Shown one piece after another: positions 9,559-17,166 of a DNA stretch of 64,000 nt. The stretch covers positions 124,001-188,000 of the forward strand of contig MKSN01000001.1 in NCBI GenBank assembly GCA_001897295.1, given 5' to 3'. This stretch comes from Candidatus Saccharibacteria bacterium 49-20 (GTDB lineage: Bacteria; Patescibacteriota; Saccharimonadia; Saccharimonadales; Saccharimonadaceae). How positions within the stretch are numbered: position 1 is the stretch's first letter; each line of letters opens with the position of its first letter. The notes beneath the pieces were generated by a model, which was not told the DNA's origin, did not search any database, and was given only the letters and a program-made list of their open reading frames with translations. The position numbers and the translations under genes are program-made.

Positions 9559-9566
9559 AGACGTGT

Positions 9567-9597
9567 AAACTACCTCTTTCGGTAGTTTATTTATTTA
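9567..9597 (+). terminator. Terminator after tRNA-Val
   Basis: AAACTACC (9567-9574) pairs with GGTAGTTT (9581-9588), followed by ATTTATTT. It separates the two tRNA genes. Confidence 0.7.
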
Positions 9598-9611
9598 AAA
9601 ACATATTGTAT

Positions 9612-9698
9612 GCGCGCGTGCTGAAATTGGTAGACAGGCTAGCTTGAGGTGCTAGTGTTCGCAAGGACGTGGAGGTTCAAGTCCTCTCGCGCGCACCA
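9612..9698 (+). tRNA. tRNA-Leu(GAG), integration target of the island
   Basis: A class II tRNA with a long variable arm, acceptor GCGCGCG/CGCGCGC and encoded CCA. The anticodon loop TTGAGGT reads GAG, hence leucine. The last eight bases, GCGCACCA, recur at 29909 and 40366 as the cores of the other attachment sites. The tRNA is left intact by the insertion, and its complementary strand encodes the last 12 residues of the integrated recombinase. Confidence 0.95.
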
Positions 9699-11385
9699 AT
9701 GAAACTTCCTTGGAGTTTGCAAGCTTAAATAGCTCGTTCACCCCTGGGATTTTTTCTATTTCAGCGGTGCCAGCTTTTATTTCCTCGTAAGTTGCAACCT
9801 CATCGAATAATACGCCGAAATACTGCGCTTTTTTGATTGGATTACAGTGGTCAACGAGTAGCTCTTTGATGTGTTCCATAAAGTATTTGACGTATGTCAA
9901 CATCGTTGGAACATCGACCGTATCTTTGGCTGCTTCTTGCTGTTTCTGGTTGTCTAGATTGCTAATCTCTCGTTCTAGCTTTAATAAGTCCTCCTCTAGG
10001 TATTTAATGGCGGTTTCCGAGCTGATCAGCTTCATCTTGTCTACGATGACTTTGATTTCCGCTTCAAGCTCGGAGCGTCGTTTATCAACTAGTTCCTCGG
10101 CTTTCACTTTCTGACCTTGCCGTTGCTCATAGACGGTCATAACGGCTTGCATCAGCTCCTCAACGCGCTCAGGACGCATTGTGACCGTTTTTATGAACGT
10201 ATCGATTGTACCCTCAAACTCATCCTTGCGTACGCGGAAGTGGTGCCCGTGATTGCTACAGTGATAAGCCGCGTAGTATTTACCTAGTCTGCCCCGTGAG
10301 GCACTTCCAAGAAGCGGTCTGCGACAATGTGGACAGGTGACTACTTTTTTGTATGGGTAGTCGGGGTTCTGGTGATTCTTCTTAACAAACCGCTCATCTT
10401 TCTTAGCGTATTCAACGATTGGGTGATCCATATCGTCAGGATTGTTACGGAGCGTTACTTTGCCTCGATTGGCTTTGTTGAATAATTCCATCGAAACGAG
10501 GCCATCGAACTTACACTTCACTGGCACGCCGCCTGTCCATTTCTCAGTATTTACACCGGCATAGATTGTTTGTTTGACATATGTTCGTAGTAGCTTGGCG
10601 GTTATCTTCTTCCCGCCAGTCCTGCTGACGATCCGAGTTCTATCCCGTTTGTCACGTACGATTTTAATAGGGGTTTCAAATCCCATATCATTCATCTTTT
10701 CGGCAATCTCGTGGTCATTTAAGACGGCCGCCGCACGTTCTTCAAACATCATACGGATAATGTCGGCCTTATCCCCGTCTGGTACAAGAATTGCTCGTTT
10801 ACCGTTGACGGTTTCTATCTTCTCGGTCTTATAGCCGAACCGAGCGCCACGCGACCAATAGCCGAGTTGCGTATAACGGATTTCTGAGCCGATCATACGG
10901 CTCAAGATATCACGCACCTCATCTTTGGCACGTTCTGCCTCTAGAAGCTCTGTTTTACGAGTAGGGGAGTAGACACTCCATTTATATTCTTGGCCGAGGT
11001 GTTCAAGCGTGTTCACTTTTTGAGTGCTAATAATACCGTACATATCGACAAGCGTCACGCCGAGCGGTTCAAGCTGGGCTTTGAGCTGGTCGTAGACGGT
11101 CGAACCGGCACGGGTGAAGCGGTCAATTGATTTAATAAGGACGACATCGATCTCGCCCTTATGACGCTTGCAGTAGTTAATAACCTCCTGCATCGGTTGC
11201 TGTTCTTTGGATGCAGACTCAAGATATTGGAGTGTCATCACGATCCGCATATTGTGAAGCGGCGCGTAGCGTTCGCCTTGCTCGATCTGAGCTTCCGGCG
11301 AGTCGCCATCAATACCTTGTCCGACCGTTGAAACACGGACGGCGAGTAGTGTACGGAGCGTCTGTCCGTTAGTTGGTTGCATCAC
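9652..11385 (-). CDS. Large serine recombinase (integrase) of element A
   Basis: This 577-aa protein has the resolvase catalytic domain ('LLAVRVSTVGQG', nucleophile Ser near residue 19; 'IKSIDRFTRAG'), a recombinase DNA-binding domain, a zinc ribbon (CPHC, then YHC..HGHHF, about 350-385) and a coiled coil before the C-terminus. It catalyses integration and excision. The first codons are GTG ATG (11385 or 11382), overlapping the end of a 59-aa gene. The final residues after SLVR (ARGLEPPRPCEH) are encoded by the tRNA-Leu complement; the element's own continuation lies at 29.9 kb. See the finding on C-terminal exchange. Confidence 0.9.
   Translation of the reverse strand: MMQPTNGQTLRTLLAVRVSTVGQGIDGDSPEAQIEQGERYAPLHNMRIVMTLQYLESASKEQQPMQEVINYCKRHKGEIDVVLIKSIDRFTRAGSTVYDQLKAQLEPLGVTLVDMYGIISTQKVNTLEHLGQEYKWSVYSPTRKTELLEAERAKDEVRDILSRMIGSEIRYTQLGYWSRGARFGYKTEKIETVNGKRAILVPDGDKADIIRMMFEERAAAVLNDHEIAEKMNDMGFETPIKIVRDKRDRTRIVSRTGGKKITAKLLRTYVKQTIYAGVNTEKWTGGVPVKCKFDGLVSMELFNKANRGKVTLRNNPDDMDHPIVEYAKKDERFVKKNHQNPDYPYKKVVTCPHCRRPLLGSASRGRLGKYYAAYHCSNHGHHFRVRKDEFEGTIDTFIKTVTMRPERVEELMQAVMTVYEQRQGQKVKAEELVDKRRSELEAEIKVIVDKMKLISSETAIKYLEEDLLKLEREISNLDNQKQQEAAKDTVDVPTMLTYVKYFMEHIKELLVDHCNPIKKAQYFGVLFDEVATYEEIKAGTAEIEKIPGVNELFKLANSKEVSLVRARGLEPPRPCEH
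9691..9698 (+). other. attL core of integrative element A
   Basis: GCGCACCA at the tRNA-Leu 3' end. The bases to its right (AATGAA...) match those right of the middle site at 29909, while those to its left are tRNA. It is the chromosome-element A boundary. Confidence 0.75.
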
Positions 11386-11548
11386 CTTGTCCTATCTTTT
11401 TTAAGAGTGGTTGTTCGTTTTTTATATCTTCAATAATGCGTTCGACGATGAGGGTAGCAATAAAAGTCAGGCGTTCTTCGGTCGTGAAATTCACCGTGTC
11501 TGGTACGGCTGGTGGATTAACATTCTTACTGCCTTTTGGTCGTGACAT
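11369..11548 (-). CDS. Small hypothetical protein upstream of the recombinase
   Basis: A 59-aa protein starting MSRPKGSKNVN, with a strong Shine-Dalgarno sequence (GGAGGGT) 4 to 5 nt before ATG. Its 3' end overlaps the recombinase start, so it is probably translationally coupled and may regulate recombination. It is mostly helical and charged in the second half ('ERIIEDIKNEQPLLKK'). No family recognised. Confidence 0.6.
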   Translation of the reverse strand: MSRPKGSKNVNPPAVPDTVNFTTEERLTFIATLIVERIIEDIKNEQPLLKKIGQGDATN

Positions 11549-11586
11549 ATACCCTCCATTTGGAGATTGTCACGCTGGCAACTCGG

Positions 11587-11796
11587 CTAGTCTTTATCCC
11601 AAGGTCGTCCGGGTTTTGAACGCTCTTTGAGGTCTTTTTCAATCAAGGTTTTTAGTTTCGAATCGTTAGCTTTCGCAAGCTGGGTAAGTATCATTTCACT
11701 AACTGACGAGAAGCCGAGCTTCTTTGCCGCGATTTTGGCATAAGCTCGGACTTCCTTAGAAGTCTTGATTTGCATACCGACCAACTTTGTATTCAT
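11587..11796 (-). CDS. Small ribbon-helix-helix-like protein
   Basis: 69 aa: a short strand-like start (MNTKLVGMQIKTSKEV), then two predicted helices ('RAYAKIAAKKLGF', 'SVSEMILTQLAKA') and a basic tail. This layout resembles RelB/ParD-type ribbon-helix-helix DNA-binding proteins, but no toxin gene is adjacent. It lies in the same minus-strand run as the recombinase. A small regulator of the integration module is the best guess. Confidence 0.5.
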   Translation of the reverse strand: MNTKLVGMQIKTSKEVRAYAKIAAKKLGFSSVSEMILTQLAKANDSKLKTLIEKDLKERSKPGRPWDKD

Positions 11797-11806
11797 TATT
11801 CATATT

Positions 11807-11983
11807 CTACAACAAAACTCCCACCGCCGCTATTTGTCCGCACACCTCGCAAGGCTCCGTACGGTTAATAATGGCCAGCAGTTCTTTGTCCGGCGTTTCT
11901 TCTAGCGTGTCCTGCAAATCGTAGTAGAGGCAAGCACACACCGCATCAATCGCCAGACTTTCAAGAATTTCCCGTTCTATCAT
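11807..11983 (-). CDS. Small hypothetical protein with CxxC motif
   Basis: 58 aa with a perfect Shine-Dalgarno sequence (AAGGAGG) upstream of ATG. The C-terminus has CEVC and earlier cysteines occur at CAC, so a small metal-binding fold is possible. It is the first gene of the minus-strand run 11983-9652 that ends with the recombinase. No family recognised. Confidence 0.55.
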   Translation of the reverse strand: MIEREILESLAIDAVCACLYYDLQDTLEETPDKELLAIINRTEPCEVCGQIAAVGVLL

Positions 11984-12008
11984 CGGTTTTCCTCCTTATC
12001 TAGCCGAA

Positions 12009-12036
12009 TTGTCAACGTGCAATCTCTATATATAAT
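12009..12036 (+). promoter_or_regulatory. Promoter in the divergent region before the 272-aa gene
   Basis: TTGTCA (12009-12014) and TATAAT (12031-12036) with a 16-bp spacer. The intergenic stretch 11984-12191 is very AT-rich, with poly-pyrimidine and TATA runs, and separates the recombinase run from the plus-strand gene. Nothing else was seen in it. Confidence 0.55.
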
Positions 12037-12191
12037 TGTATGGCTAATTAAAATAAAAAGCAATACAATTAACCTATAAAATACACCGAATTTCGTTATT
12101 CACCCTATATCATCTATTTTACCTCTGTTATCTATTGCTCTTTTTCTCTCTTTCTTATATATAAATATATAGAAATGAAACGAGTAGAAGT

Positions 12192-13010
12192 ATGAGTAAA
12201 CCAGACGGTCGGTCTAGGGTAAAACAAGGTCAGATAGACATCTTAGAAGTAATCTATAAATATAGGTTTGGTAGTCGTCAATTAATAGCAGAGGTGCTTA
12301 GTGTTAAAGCTGGTTCTGGACTATTTGAAAAATTGGAAGTGTTAATTAAACAGGGCTTGATTGATAAACGGCAGGATAATCGCCAGAAGCTCTTGGGGCA
12401 ACCTGCCGCCTATTTCCTGACTCCCAAAGGACTCCGCTTTCTAGCGGGGTTGGACAATCATAGCTACATCACCGAGAAAGTGATAAAGTCCAGCTACCGC
12501 GACAAATCCCTCTTAAACTCCACCGTCATCCACTGCTTACAGGTCTTCTCGGTGGTCTTACGCCTGAAGCGTCACTACCAAGAATTAAAGGCCTACCTCC
12601 GCCGTGATATGTCGCAATTCTCATACTTTCCGGACAATCCGCCGGACGTATTTCTCTCACTCTCTTTTGGCGGCAACACCAAGCGGTTCTTCCTCGATGT
12701 CATTCCGGACAGTTTGGATCGGCAGGGGGTATTTCGGAGAGTGTCCGCCTATATCGACTTCTTCGATAAAGGCGGCTGGGATGAAACGGGCGCAGAACTC
12801 CCGACGCTACTGTTCGTGGCCGAAAGCGTAAGAACTGAACGCCTCATCCGCCGGATCACGAGCGGGGTCATCAACAAGATGGAGCCGGACGAGGAGTCGG
12901 AAATCTACACCACCACGCAAAAAGCATTGGAAAACATGGACGATGAAGCCAAGATCTGGACGACGCTGGATGAACCAGATGACCTCCTGAGCCTTCAAGA
13001 AATAGACTAA
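12192..13010 (+). CDS. Replication-relaxation-like winged-helix protein
   Basis: A 272-aa protein with an N-terminal winged helix ('RQLIAEVLSVKAGSGLFEKLEVLIKQGLI', 'AAYFLTPKGLRFLAGL'). A mixed alpha/beta domain follows ('RFFLDVIPDSLDRQGVFRRVSAYIDFF'). This resembles the PF13814 replication-relaxation family found on conjugative elements, thought to act in initiation of transfer or replication. It is the only relaxase-like candidate in element A. Family assignment is from pattern memory and could be wrong; a transcriptional regulator is the alternative. Confidence 0.55.
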   Translation: MSKPDGRSRVKQGQIDILEVIYKYRFGSRQLIAEVLSVKAGSGLFEKLEVLIKQGLIDKRQDNRQKLLGQPAAYFLTPKGLRFLAGLDNHSYITEKVIKSSYRDKSLLNSTVIHCLQVFSVVLRLKRHYQELKAYLRRDMSQFSYFPDNPPDVFLSLSFGGNTKRFFLDVIPDSLDRQGVFRRVSAYIDFFDKGGWDETGAELPTLLFVAESVRTERLIRRITSGVINKMEPDEESEIYTTTQKALENMDDEAKIWTTLDEPDDLLSLQEID

Positions 13011-13168
13011 CGACAGCCAGTCACGTAGTAGGCTTTCCAGCCGAAGATCAACTCTCCGTCACAGCCGTGAGACCACAGAAAGAATACGCCAACCGCACCG
13101 GCCGCAAGCACGAGAACACTGCTGAGGATAATAACCGTCGCGATGATGTTGCGTTTCTTCCTGTCCAT
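13007..13168 (-). CDS. Small single-pass membrane protein
   Basis: 53 aa: basic start MDRKKRN, one strong membrane helix ('IIATVIILSSVLVLAAGAV') and a short outer tail with two cysteines. It overlaps the end of the 272-aa gene tail to tail by 3 nt. Unknown function; no homologue recognised. Confidence 0.5.
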   Translation of the reverse strand: MDRKKRNIIATVIILSSVLVLAAGAVGVFFLWSHGCDGELIFGWKAYYVTGCR

Positions 13169-13216
13169 ACTCTCATTATACGCGAGCCTTTTTATGCCAT
13201 GCTCAGGGCGGGGGAG

Positions 13217-13426
13217 TTAGTCTAAGAAGTCAAAATCCTCCTCATCCTCAACGTAGTCCTCAATGATGATGTCTTCTTTCATACCTCGAAACGACACACT
13301 ATCTACCACCTCACCGTCCGGGTCAAACCAGACTTGAACAAAAAACGGCTCGTAGTACCAGCCGTTTTTCTTTGCGAAGTTTGCCCAGATCGTCCGCATT
13401 GCCTCGATCTTTTCTTCTATACTCAT
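13217..13426 (-). CDS. Small acidic hypothetical protein
   Basis: 69 aa ending in a very acidic tail (IIEDYVEDEEDFDFLD). AGGAGAGG precedes the ATG. Its start overlaps the stop of the upstream 59-aa gene by 4 nt (ATGA), so they are coupled. Acidic small proteins on conjugative elements sometimes mimic DNA to block restriction; here that is speculation. Confidence 0.55.
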   Translation of the reverse strand: MSIEEKIEAMRTIWANFAKKNGWYYEPFFVQVWFDPDGEVVDSVSFRGMKEDIIIEDYVEDEEDFDFLD

Positions 13427-13602
13427 AATACCTCTCCTAGCTCATCCAGTAAGATGTCGTATATCGTCTGGGCTTCATTGGTGTACGTTTCGGCATCTTC
13501 ACCAAAACCGCCGTGCCGCGTTTCGAGCAACTGGATATCCATCGCCCAGCAGAGCCGGTCGGTGATAGCCTCAGCCAGTGTCGTTTTCTTGTCGGTATTC
13601 AT
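13423..13602 (-). CDS. Small hypothetical protein
   Basis: 59 aa (MNTDKKTTLAEAITDRLCWA...), with AAAGGAG before the ATG and an ATGA overlap with the next gene. Mostly helical and acidic. Part of a minus-strand run of short accessory genes (14005-13217). No family recognised. Confidence 0.55.
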   Translation of the reverse strand: MNTDKKTTLAEAITDRLCWAMDIQLLETRHGGFGEDAETYTNEAQTIYDILLDELGEVL

Positions 13603-13672
13603 ATCAATCTCCTTTGTAGGTTAGTTTGGTCGAGCGGTTTTCAGTCGCGCTCAGGACTTAAAAACCGAGGAC

Positions 13673-14005
13673 TTAGTATTCCTCGGCTAGCATCACGGTC
13701 AGTACCCGCTCGCATTCCGGGTGCAACGGGTCGCACCACAGCTCGAAACTCGGGTCGTAGTAGTCAATCTTCCAGAAGATCTTTTTACCCTCCCAGACAA
13801 ACGAGCCGAAATCATGCTCGCCGTACGGGTCATTATCTTTGTTGAAGTCCTTGTACTCCCTGACTGCCCGGATCAATCCTAGCACATCGTGAAGCTCATA
13901 GATTCCTTTGGTGAGCGTTAGCATCTCGACTGCTCGGAACTCATCGTTGAGCCTTGCTATCTTGGCACTCGTTTCCTTTTGCTTGGTTAGTATCTTCGTG
14001 GTCAT
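13673..14005 (-). CDS. DUF3768-like protein
   Basis: A 110-aa protein with the DUF3768 core: 'IARLNDEFR' near the start, 'KDNDPYGEHDFGSF' in the middle, 'WKIDYYD' and a 'RVLTVMLAEEY' end. DUF3768 proteins are common on plasmids and integrative elements and have no known function. A strong AAAGGAGGG precedes the ATG. It is transcribed away from the promoter module at 14078. Confidence 0.75.
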   Translation of the reverse strand: MTTKILTKQKETSAKIARLNDEFRAVEMLTLTKGIYELHDVLGLIRAVREYKDFNKDNDPYGEHDFGSFVWEGKKIFWKIDYYDPSFELWCDPLHPECERVLTVMLAEEY

Positions 14006-14077
14006 AGACCCTCCTTTGCTTCTTGAGAGGGCTTTCTGCCTCTCTGTCTAACGAGGCACAGGGTAAGGCTGAAGCTG

Positions 14078-14150
14078 TCAAGATGGAGCGCCCCTGACGT
14101 TTACCAGTGGACGAACGACCTTGATAGATTCAGGTCTACCCGTATCATGA
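14078..14150 (+). promoter_or_regulatory. Promoter-operator module, copy 1
   Basis: An inverted repeat TCAAGAT (14078-14084)/ACCTTGA (14118-14124) encloses the conserved block GAGCGCCCCTGACGTTTACC. It overlaps -35 TTGATA (14121-14126), followed by 16 bp and -10 TATCAT (14143-14148). Two near-identical modules occur at 30205 and 30726 in element B, also between a minus-strand small gene and a plus-strand cargo position. This copy drives the pair at 14190 and 15728. Confidence 0.7.
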
Positions 14151-14189
14151 AGAAGACAGAGGAGGAAGAACTCTTCCTAAAGAGATATA

Positions 14190-15725
14190 ATGGAAGATAT
14201 TATGGGAGTGACGCAGTTTAACAAGACGGCCAAGAACGCCATGTGGCGTAATGCTGTATGGCCAGAATCGCCAGATAGAACAGACAGTGTGTTCGACCGC
14301 CGCGCTCCATTCCGCAAACTTCGCGTCATGATCGATAGTGAGCTGTTCGATGAATCGACCACTTCGGACATGCGAGGCACTCCGACGAAAGGGCTGTTGC
14401 TGAGAAGCCTCCTCTATAACGACTTGATTGAACTATACCGCTACACCGAAACTCCACCGGCATCGGTCGAGCCAATCGAAACAGGCAACCCGAACATCGA
14501 ACCAACCTACGAGGGATATGCAGTCCTATACCCACAAAAGTCAAACGGTTTATGTCCGGTGACCTATGCACTCGACGACAAGAACGCATCTTACTCTGGC
14601 GTTATGGGTGACCTGTACACTGCAGCAAGGGACGACGCTACTGATAAGACTTACACTGGTGATGACGCGGCCGATAAAAGACAAGCCGATGCGATTGCCG
14701 TCCAAGTCGCCGACGACTGTATTGATGCTGATATCTATATCACCACCCGCCCTTATCTCTACGCACCGTCACGGCGTATTGCAGCTGGTCGGGCAATAAC
14801 TATTTGCCAACCAGACGATGCGATCTCGGCTGTTTCTTTATATTTGCGGGCGCAACGTGAGTTCATTATTCCGACTGGTCAAAAGAAATTCCGCTACCAT
14901 TTAAATAGGGGAATGTTCTATTGGGTTGGGATGCGCGAGTTAGTACCCGAAACGTGGCGTTGGTTTTCGGCTTGCGTCCACCACTCGTCCGGAACGAAAG
15001 ACGATAAGCTGATGTACTTGGCTAGTGCGGTGATGAGCCGGATGCAACGATCGCTCGAACTACGGGACCAGATTCATATCGGCATCAACTCCAAGACCAA
15101 CAACGACATCAATGATGACGTACTCGGCACGTTCGACAATACCTTGATGACCTTGATGGGAGCGATTGATGCTAGTGCGAGGGTGGCACATTATGTCCTC
15201 GGTATGAATCCGGCCAAAGCACATAATGCGGCATGGCAACGAGACTGGATAAAGGACGTTGCGAAGCTGGATGCCAATCTTGCGGCGGCCGTGGCAAAGG
15301 GGAGCGATAATGCTCATCGGCTTACCGTTCTGACCAAGCTACGAAATTCTATCCACGGTGAAGCAATCAAAGGCATCACCAAACAGAGCGGCAACAAGAC
15401 AGAAACCATCCTCGGGCTGCCGAAAGACGACGAAGCGGATATCTTGCTTTCGATGGACGCACTCGGCGGACGCGACGCGTGGGGAGTGAAGCCCCTCGGT
15501 GCTAATCTCAACGAAGTCAATCCAGCGACGCTGGTAGACAAGCTATTCGAGGAGGTAGTGATACTAGTCAATGATCTTATGCGAGCGACACCGGTTGAGA
15601 AACTGAGCCATGTCCAGGCGGCTAACTTGACGAACATGCCACCCCCTCCAAAAGATAATCACCCAACAAGTGACACGTTCTCGGAGTGGAACAGGCTGAC
15701 GATACGATGGCAGTTAGGATTCTAG
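14190..15725 (+). CDS. Cargo protein with HEPN-like motif, unknown function
   Basis: This soluble 511-aa protein matches no named family that I recognise. The first half is mixed alpha/beta; the second is helical and contains 'TKLRNSIHGEAI' (about residues 386-397), reminiscent of the RN..H motif of HEPN/ApeA-type RNases but one residue short of the usual spacing. It sits behind promoter module 1 and overlaps or abuts the next gene, which has a standard HEPN-type motif. A two-gene abortive-infection system is plausible but unproven. The start could also be ATG at 14202. Confidence 0.5.
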   Translation: MEDIMGVTQFNKTAKNAMWRNAVWPESPDRTDSVFDRRAPFRKLRVMIDSELFDESTTSDMRGTPTKGLLLRSLLYNDLIELYRYTETPPASVEPIETGNPNIEPTYEGYAVLYPQKSNGLCPVTYALDDKNASYSGVMGDLYTAARDDATDKTYTGDDAADKRQADAIAVQVADDCIDADIYITTRPYLYAPSRRIAAGRAITICQPDDAISAVSLYLRAQREFIIPTGQKKFRYHLNRGMFYWVGMRELVPETWRWFSACVHHSSGTKDDKLMYLASAVMSRMQRSLELRDQIHIGINSKTNNDINDDVLGTFDNTLMTLMGAIDASARVAHYVLGMNPAKAHNAAWQRDWIKDVAKLDANLAAAVAKGSDNAHRLTVLTKLRNSIHGEAIKGITKQSGNKTETILGLPKDDEADILLSMDALGGRDAWGVKPLGANLNEVNPATLVDKLFEEVVILVNDLMRATPVEKLSHVQAANLTNMPPPPKDNHPTSDTFSEWNRLTIRWQLGF

Positions 15726-15727
15726 AA

Positions 15728-16888
15728 ATGCAGGTCAACTACATCCCCTACCTAAATATGAAAGATGTGAATGAGGTCAACTTCCCAGACCTTACTGTTA
15801 AGATTTGGAACTACGGTTTGATGAAGAATGCCTACATCACCGATCCGGATGTACTTGCGAGGCTGGATACAATCATGGGGAGCAACGTTCACTACGTCTT
15901 TCAGGGTATGGGTACACTAGCCGATGAGGCAATTTCAGATATGGGCATTATCAGTGTTGGTGATATAGATTTTCGAGAATATACCGACAGTGAACGGAAA
16001 CTGGCACGAGAGGCAAGGCTCCGCCTGTTCGCTGGTGCGTTGGTATGGAACCTAAAAATCCTGACGGACGTAAACCGAGGTCACCGAATGGTTGTGTCGG
16101 AGAACTTCGATATGGTGTGGCAGGGCTTCAGTACGCAAGACGATCACTTCGGTATCCGAGGCGGGTCCATCATCCAGAAGAATGATATGGGCTACAAGCT
16201 GGGTGATATGATCTTCCGGCGACCACAGCAGGTGATGTCACCGATGTCATTTAATATTGACGATGATACCTTGGGACTATTAGCCCGCCTTTATAGGAAG
16301 AACAAGAAACTGTATCGACGCATCATACAGGCTATCGAGGTTGTCGTTCAGGCTTATTATAATGATGATAAGATTCCAGAATCTCAACGAGTCTTGTCGA
16401 TGTCTAGCGCACTTGAAACCCTGTTTGATATTCCGGACTCTCGACAAAGGGAACACTTGAAGAACACAATGAATAGCATGTTTGTTCTGCCGAGTGATCC
16501 GAAGCGTCGTTATAAAAGTTCTCGCGGTAGAGCACCAGCTGTTTGGGAACATGAAAGTATCAAGGTGATGTGGGCTGATAGGTTTTATGAACTGAGAAGC
16601 GCAATTATTCACGGTGACAAGATTAAGTCCGATGACTACAACTTCCTCGATAAGCAAAGACACCTTGATATTGCCCTGCTCGTTTTTGGGATTGGGATGC
16701 AGAAGATTATCAAACAGGCGTTAGGCATTACTGACTATACGGACGAGCTTGTTTGGGAAAAGCATGTGGAGGCAGGGGAGCCACCAGAAAGCCCGTTCAA
16801 CCGCGAGGGGTTCGTATACGAGGACAATGCCCTCACGTATGCCATACATCAAATGCTGGTCAAACAGATGAAACGCCAGAAGCCATAA
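15728..16888 (+). CDS. HEPN-motif (ApeA-like) cargo protein
   Basis: This protein of about 386 aa ends in a helical domain containing 'DRFYELRSAIIHGDKI', an Rx4H motif as in ApeA-like and other HEPN ribonucleases. The rest is unassigned. It begins 2 nt after the stop of the 511-aa gene if the ATG at 15728 is used; an in-frame ATG at 15707 or 15686 would overlap it. The arrangement implies co-expression and possibly a complex. The likely role is phage defence by RNA cleavage (inference from motif and context). Confidence 0.5.
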   Translation: MQVNYIPYLNMKDVNEVNFPDLTVKIWNYGLMKNAYITDPDVLARLDTIMGSNVHYVFQGMGTLADEAISDMGIISVGDIDFREYTDSERKLAREARLRLFAGALVWNLKILTDVNRGHRMVVSENFDMVWQGFSTQDDHFGIRGGSIIQKNDMGYKLGDMIFRRPQQVMSPMSFNIDDDTLGLLARLYRKNKKLYRRIIQAIEVVVQAYYNDDKIPESQRVLSMSSALETLFDIPDSRQREHLKNTMNSMFVLPSDPKRRYKSSRGRAPAVWEHESIKVMWADRFYELRSAIIHGDKIKSDDYNFLDKQRHLDIALLVFGIGMQKIIKQALGITDYTDELVWEKHVEAGEPPESPFNREGFVYEDNALTYAIHQMLVKQMKRQKP

Positions 16889-16970
16889 GCACACTTCGGT
16901 TTTTCTGGAAGAAAAGGCGAAGTCCCCTGGATGACGCGGTAAAAACTTATGGTTTGCTGGGAGCAAAGGG

Positions 16971-16998
16971 TTGCGCTCAATACTGCTTATGATACAAT
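16971..16998 (+). promoter_or_regulatory. Promoter of the DGR target gene
   Basis: TTGCGC (16971-16976), 16-bp spacer, TACAAT (16993-16998). The leader to the ATG at 17167 would be about 160 nt and would contain the (CT)14 tract. Confidence 0.55.
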
Positions 16999-17098
16999 TT
17001 GAGTAATGACTAAATAACAACGCTAGTCGACGCAGATTTTCGAAAGGGTACGGGCAAAACAGTGAAATACTTACTAAACAATAAAAATGAAATAAGTA

Positions 17099-17129
<31 letters not shown>

Positions 17130-17166
17130 AGCCAGAATAAGAAATCTACCGCGAGGTTCTAACCAG

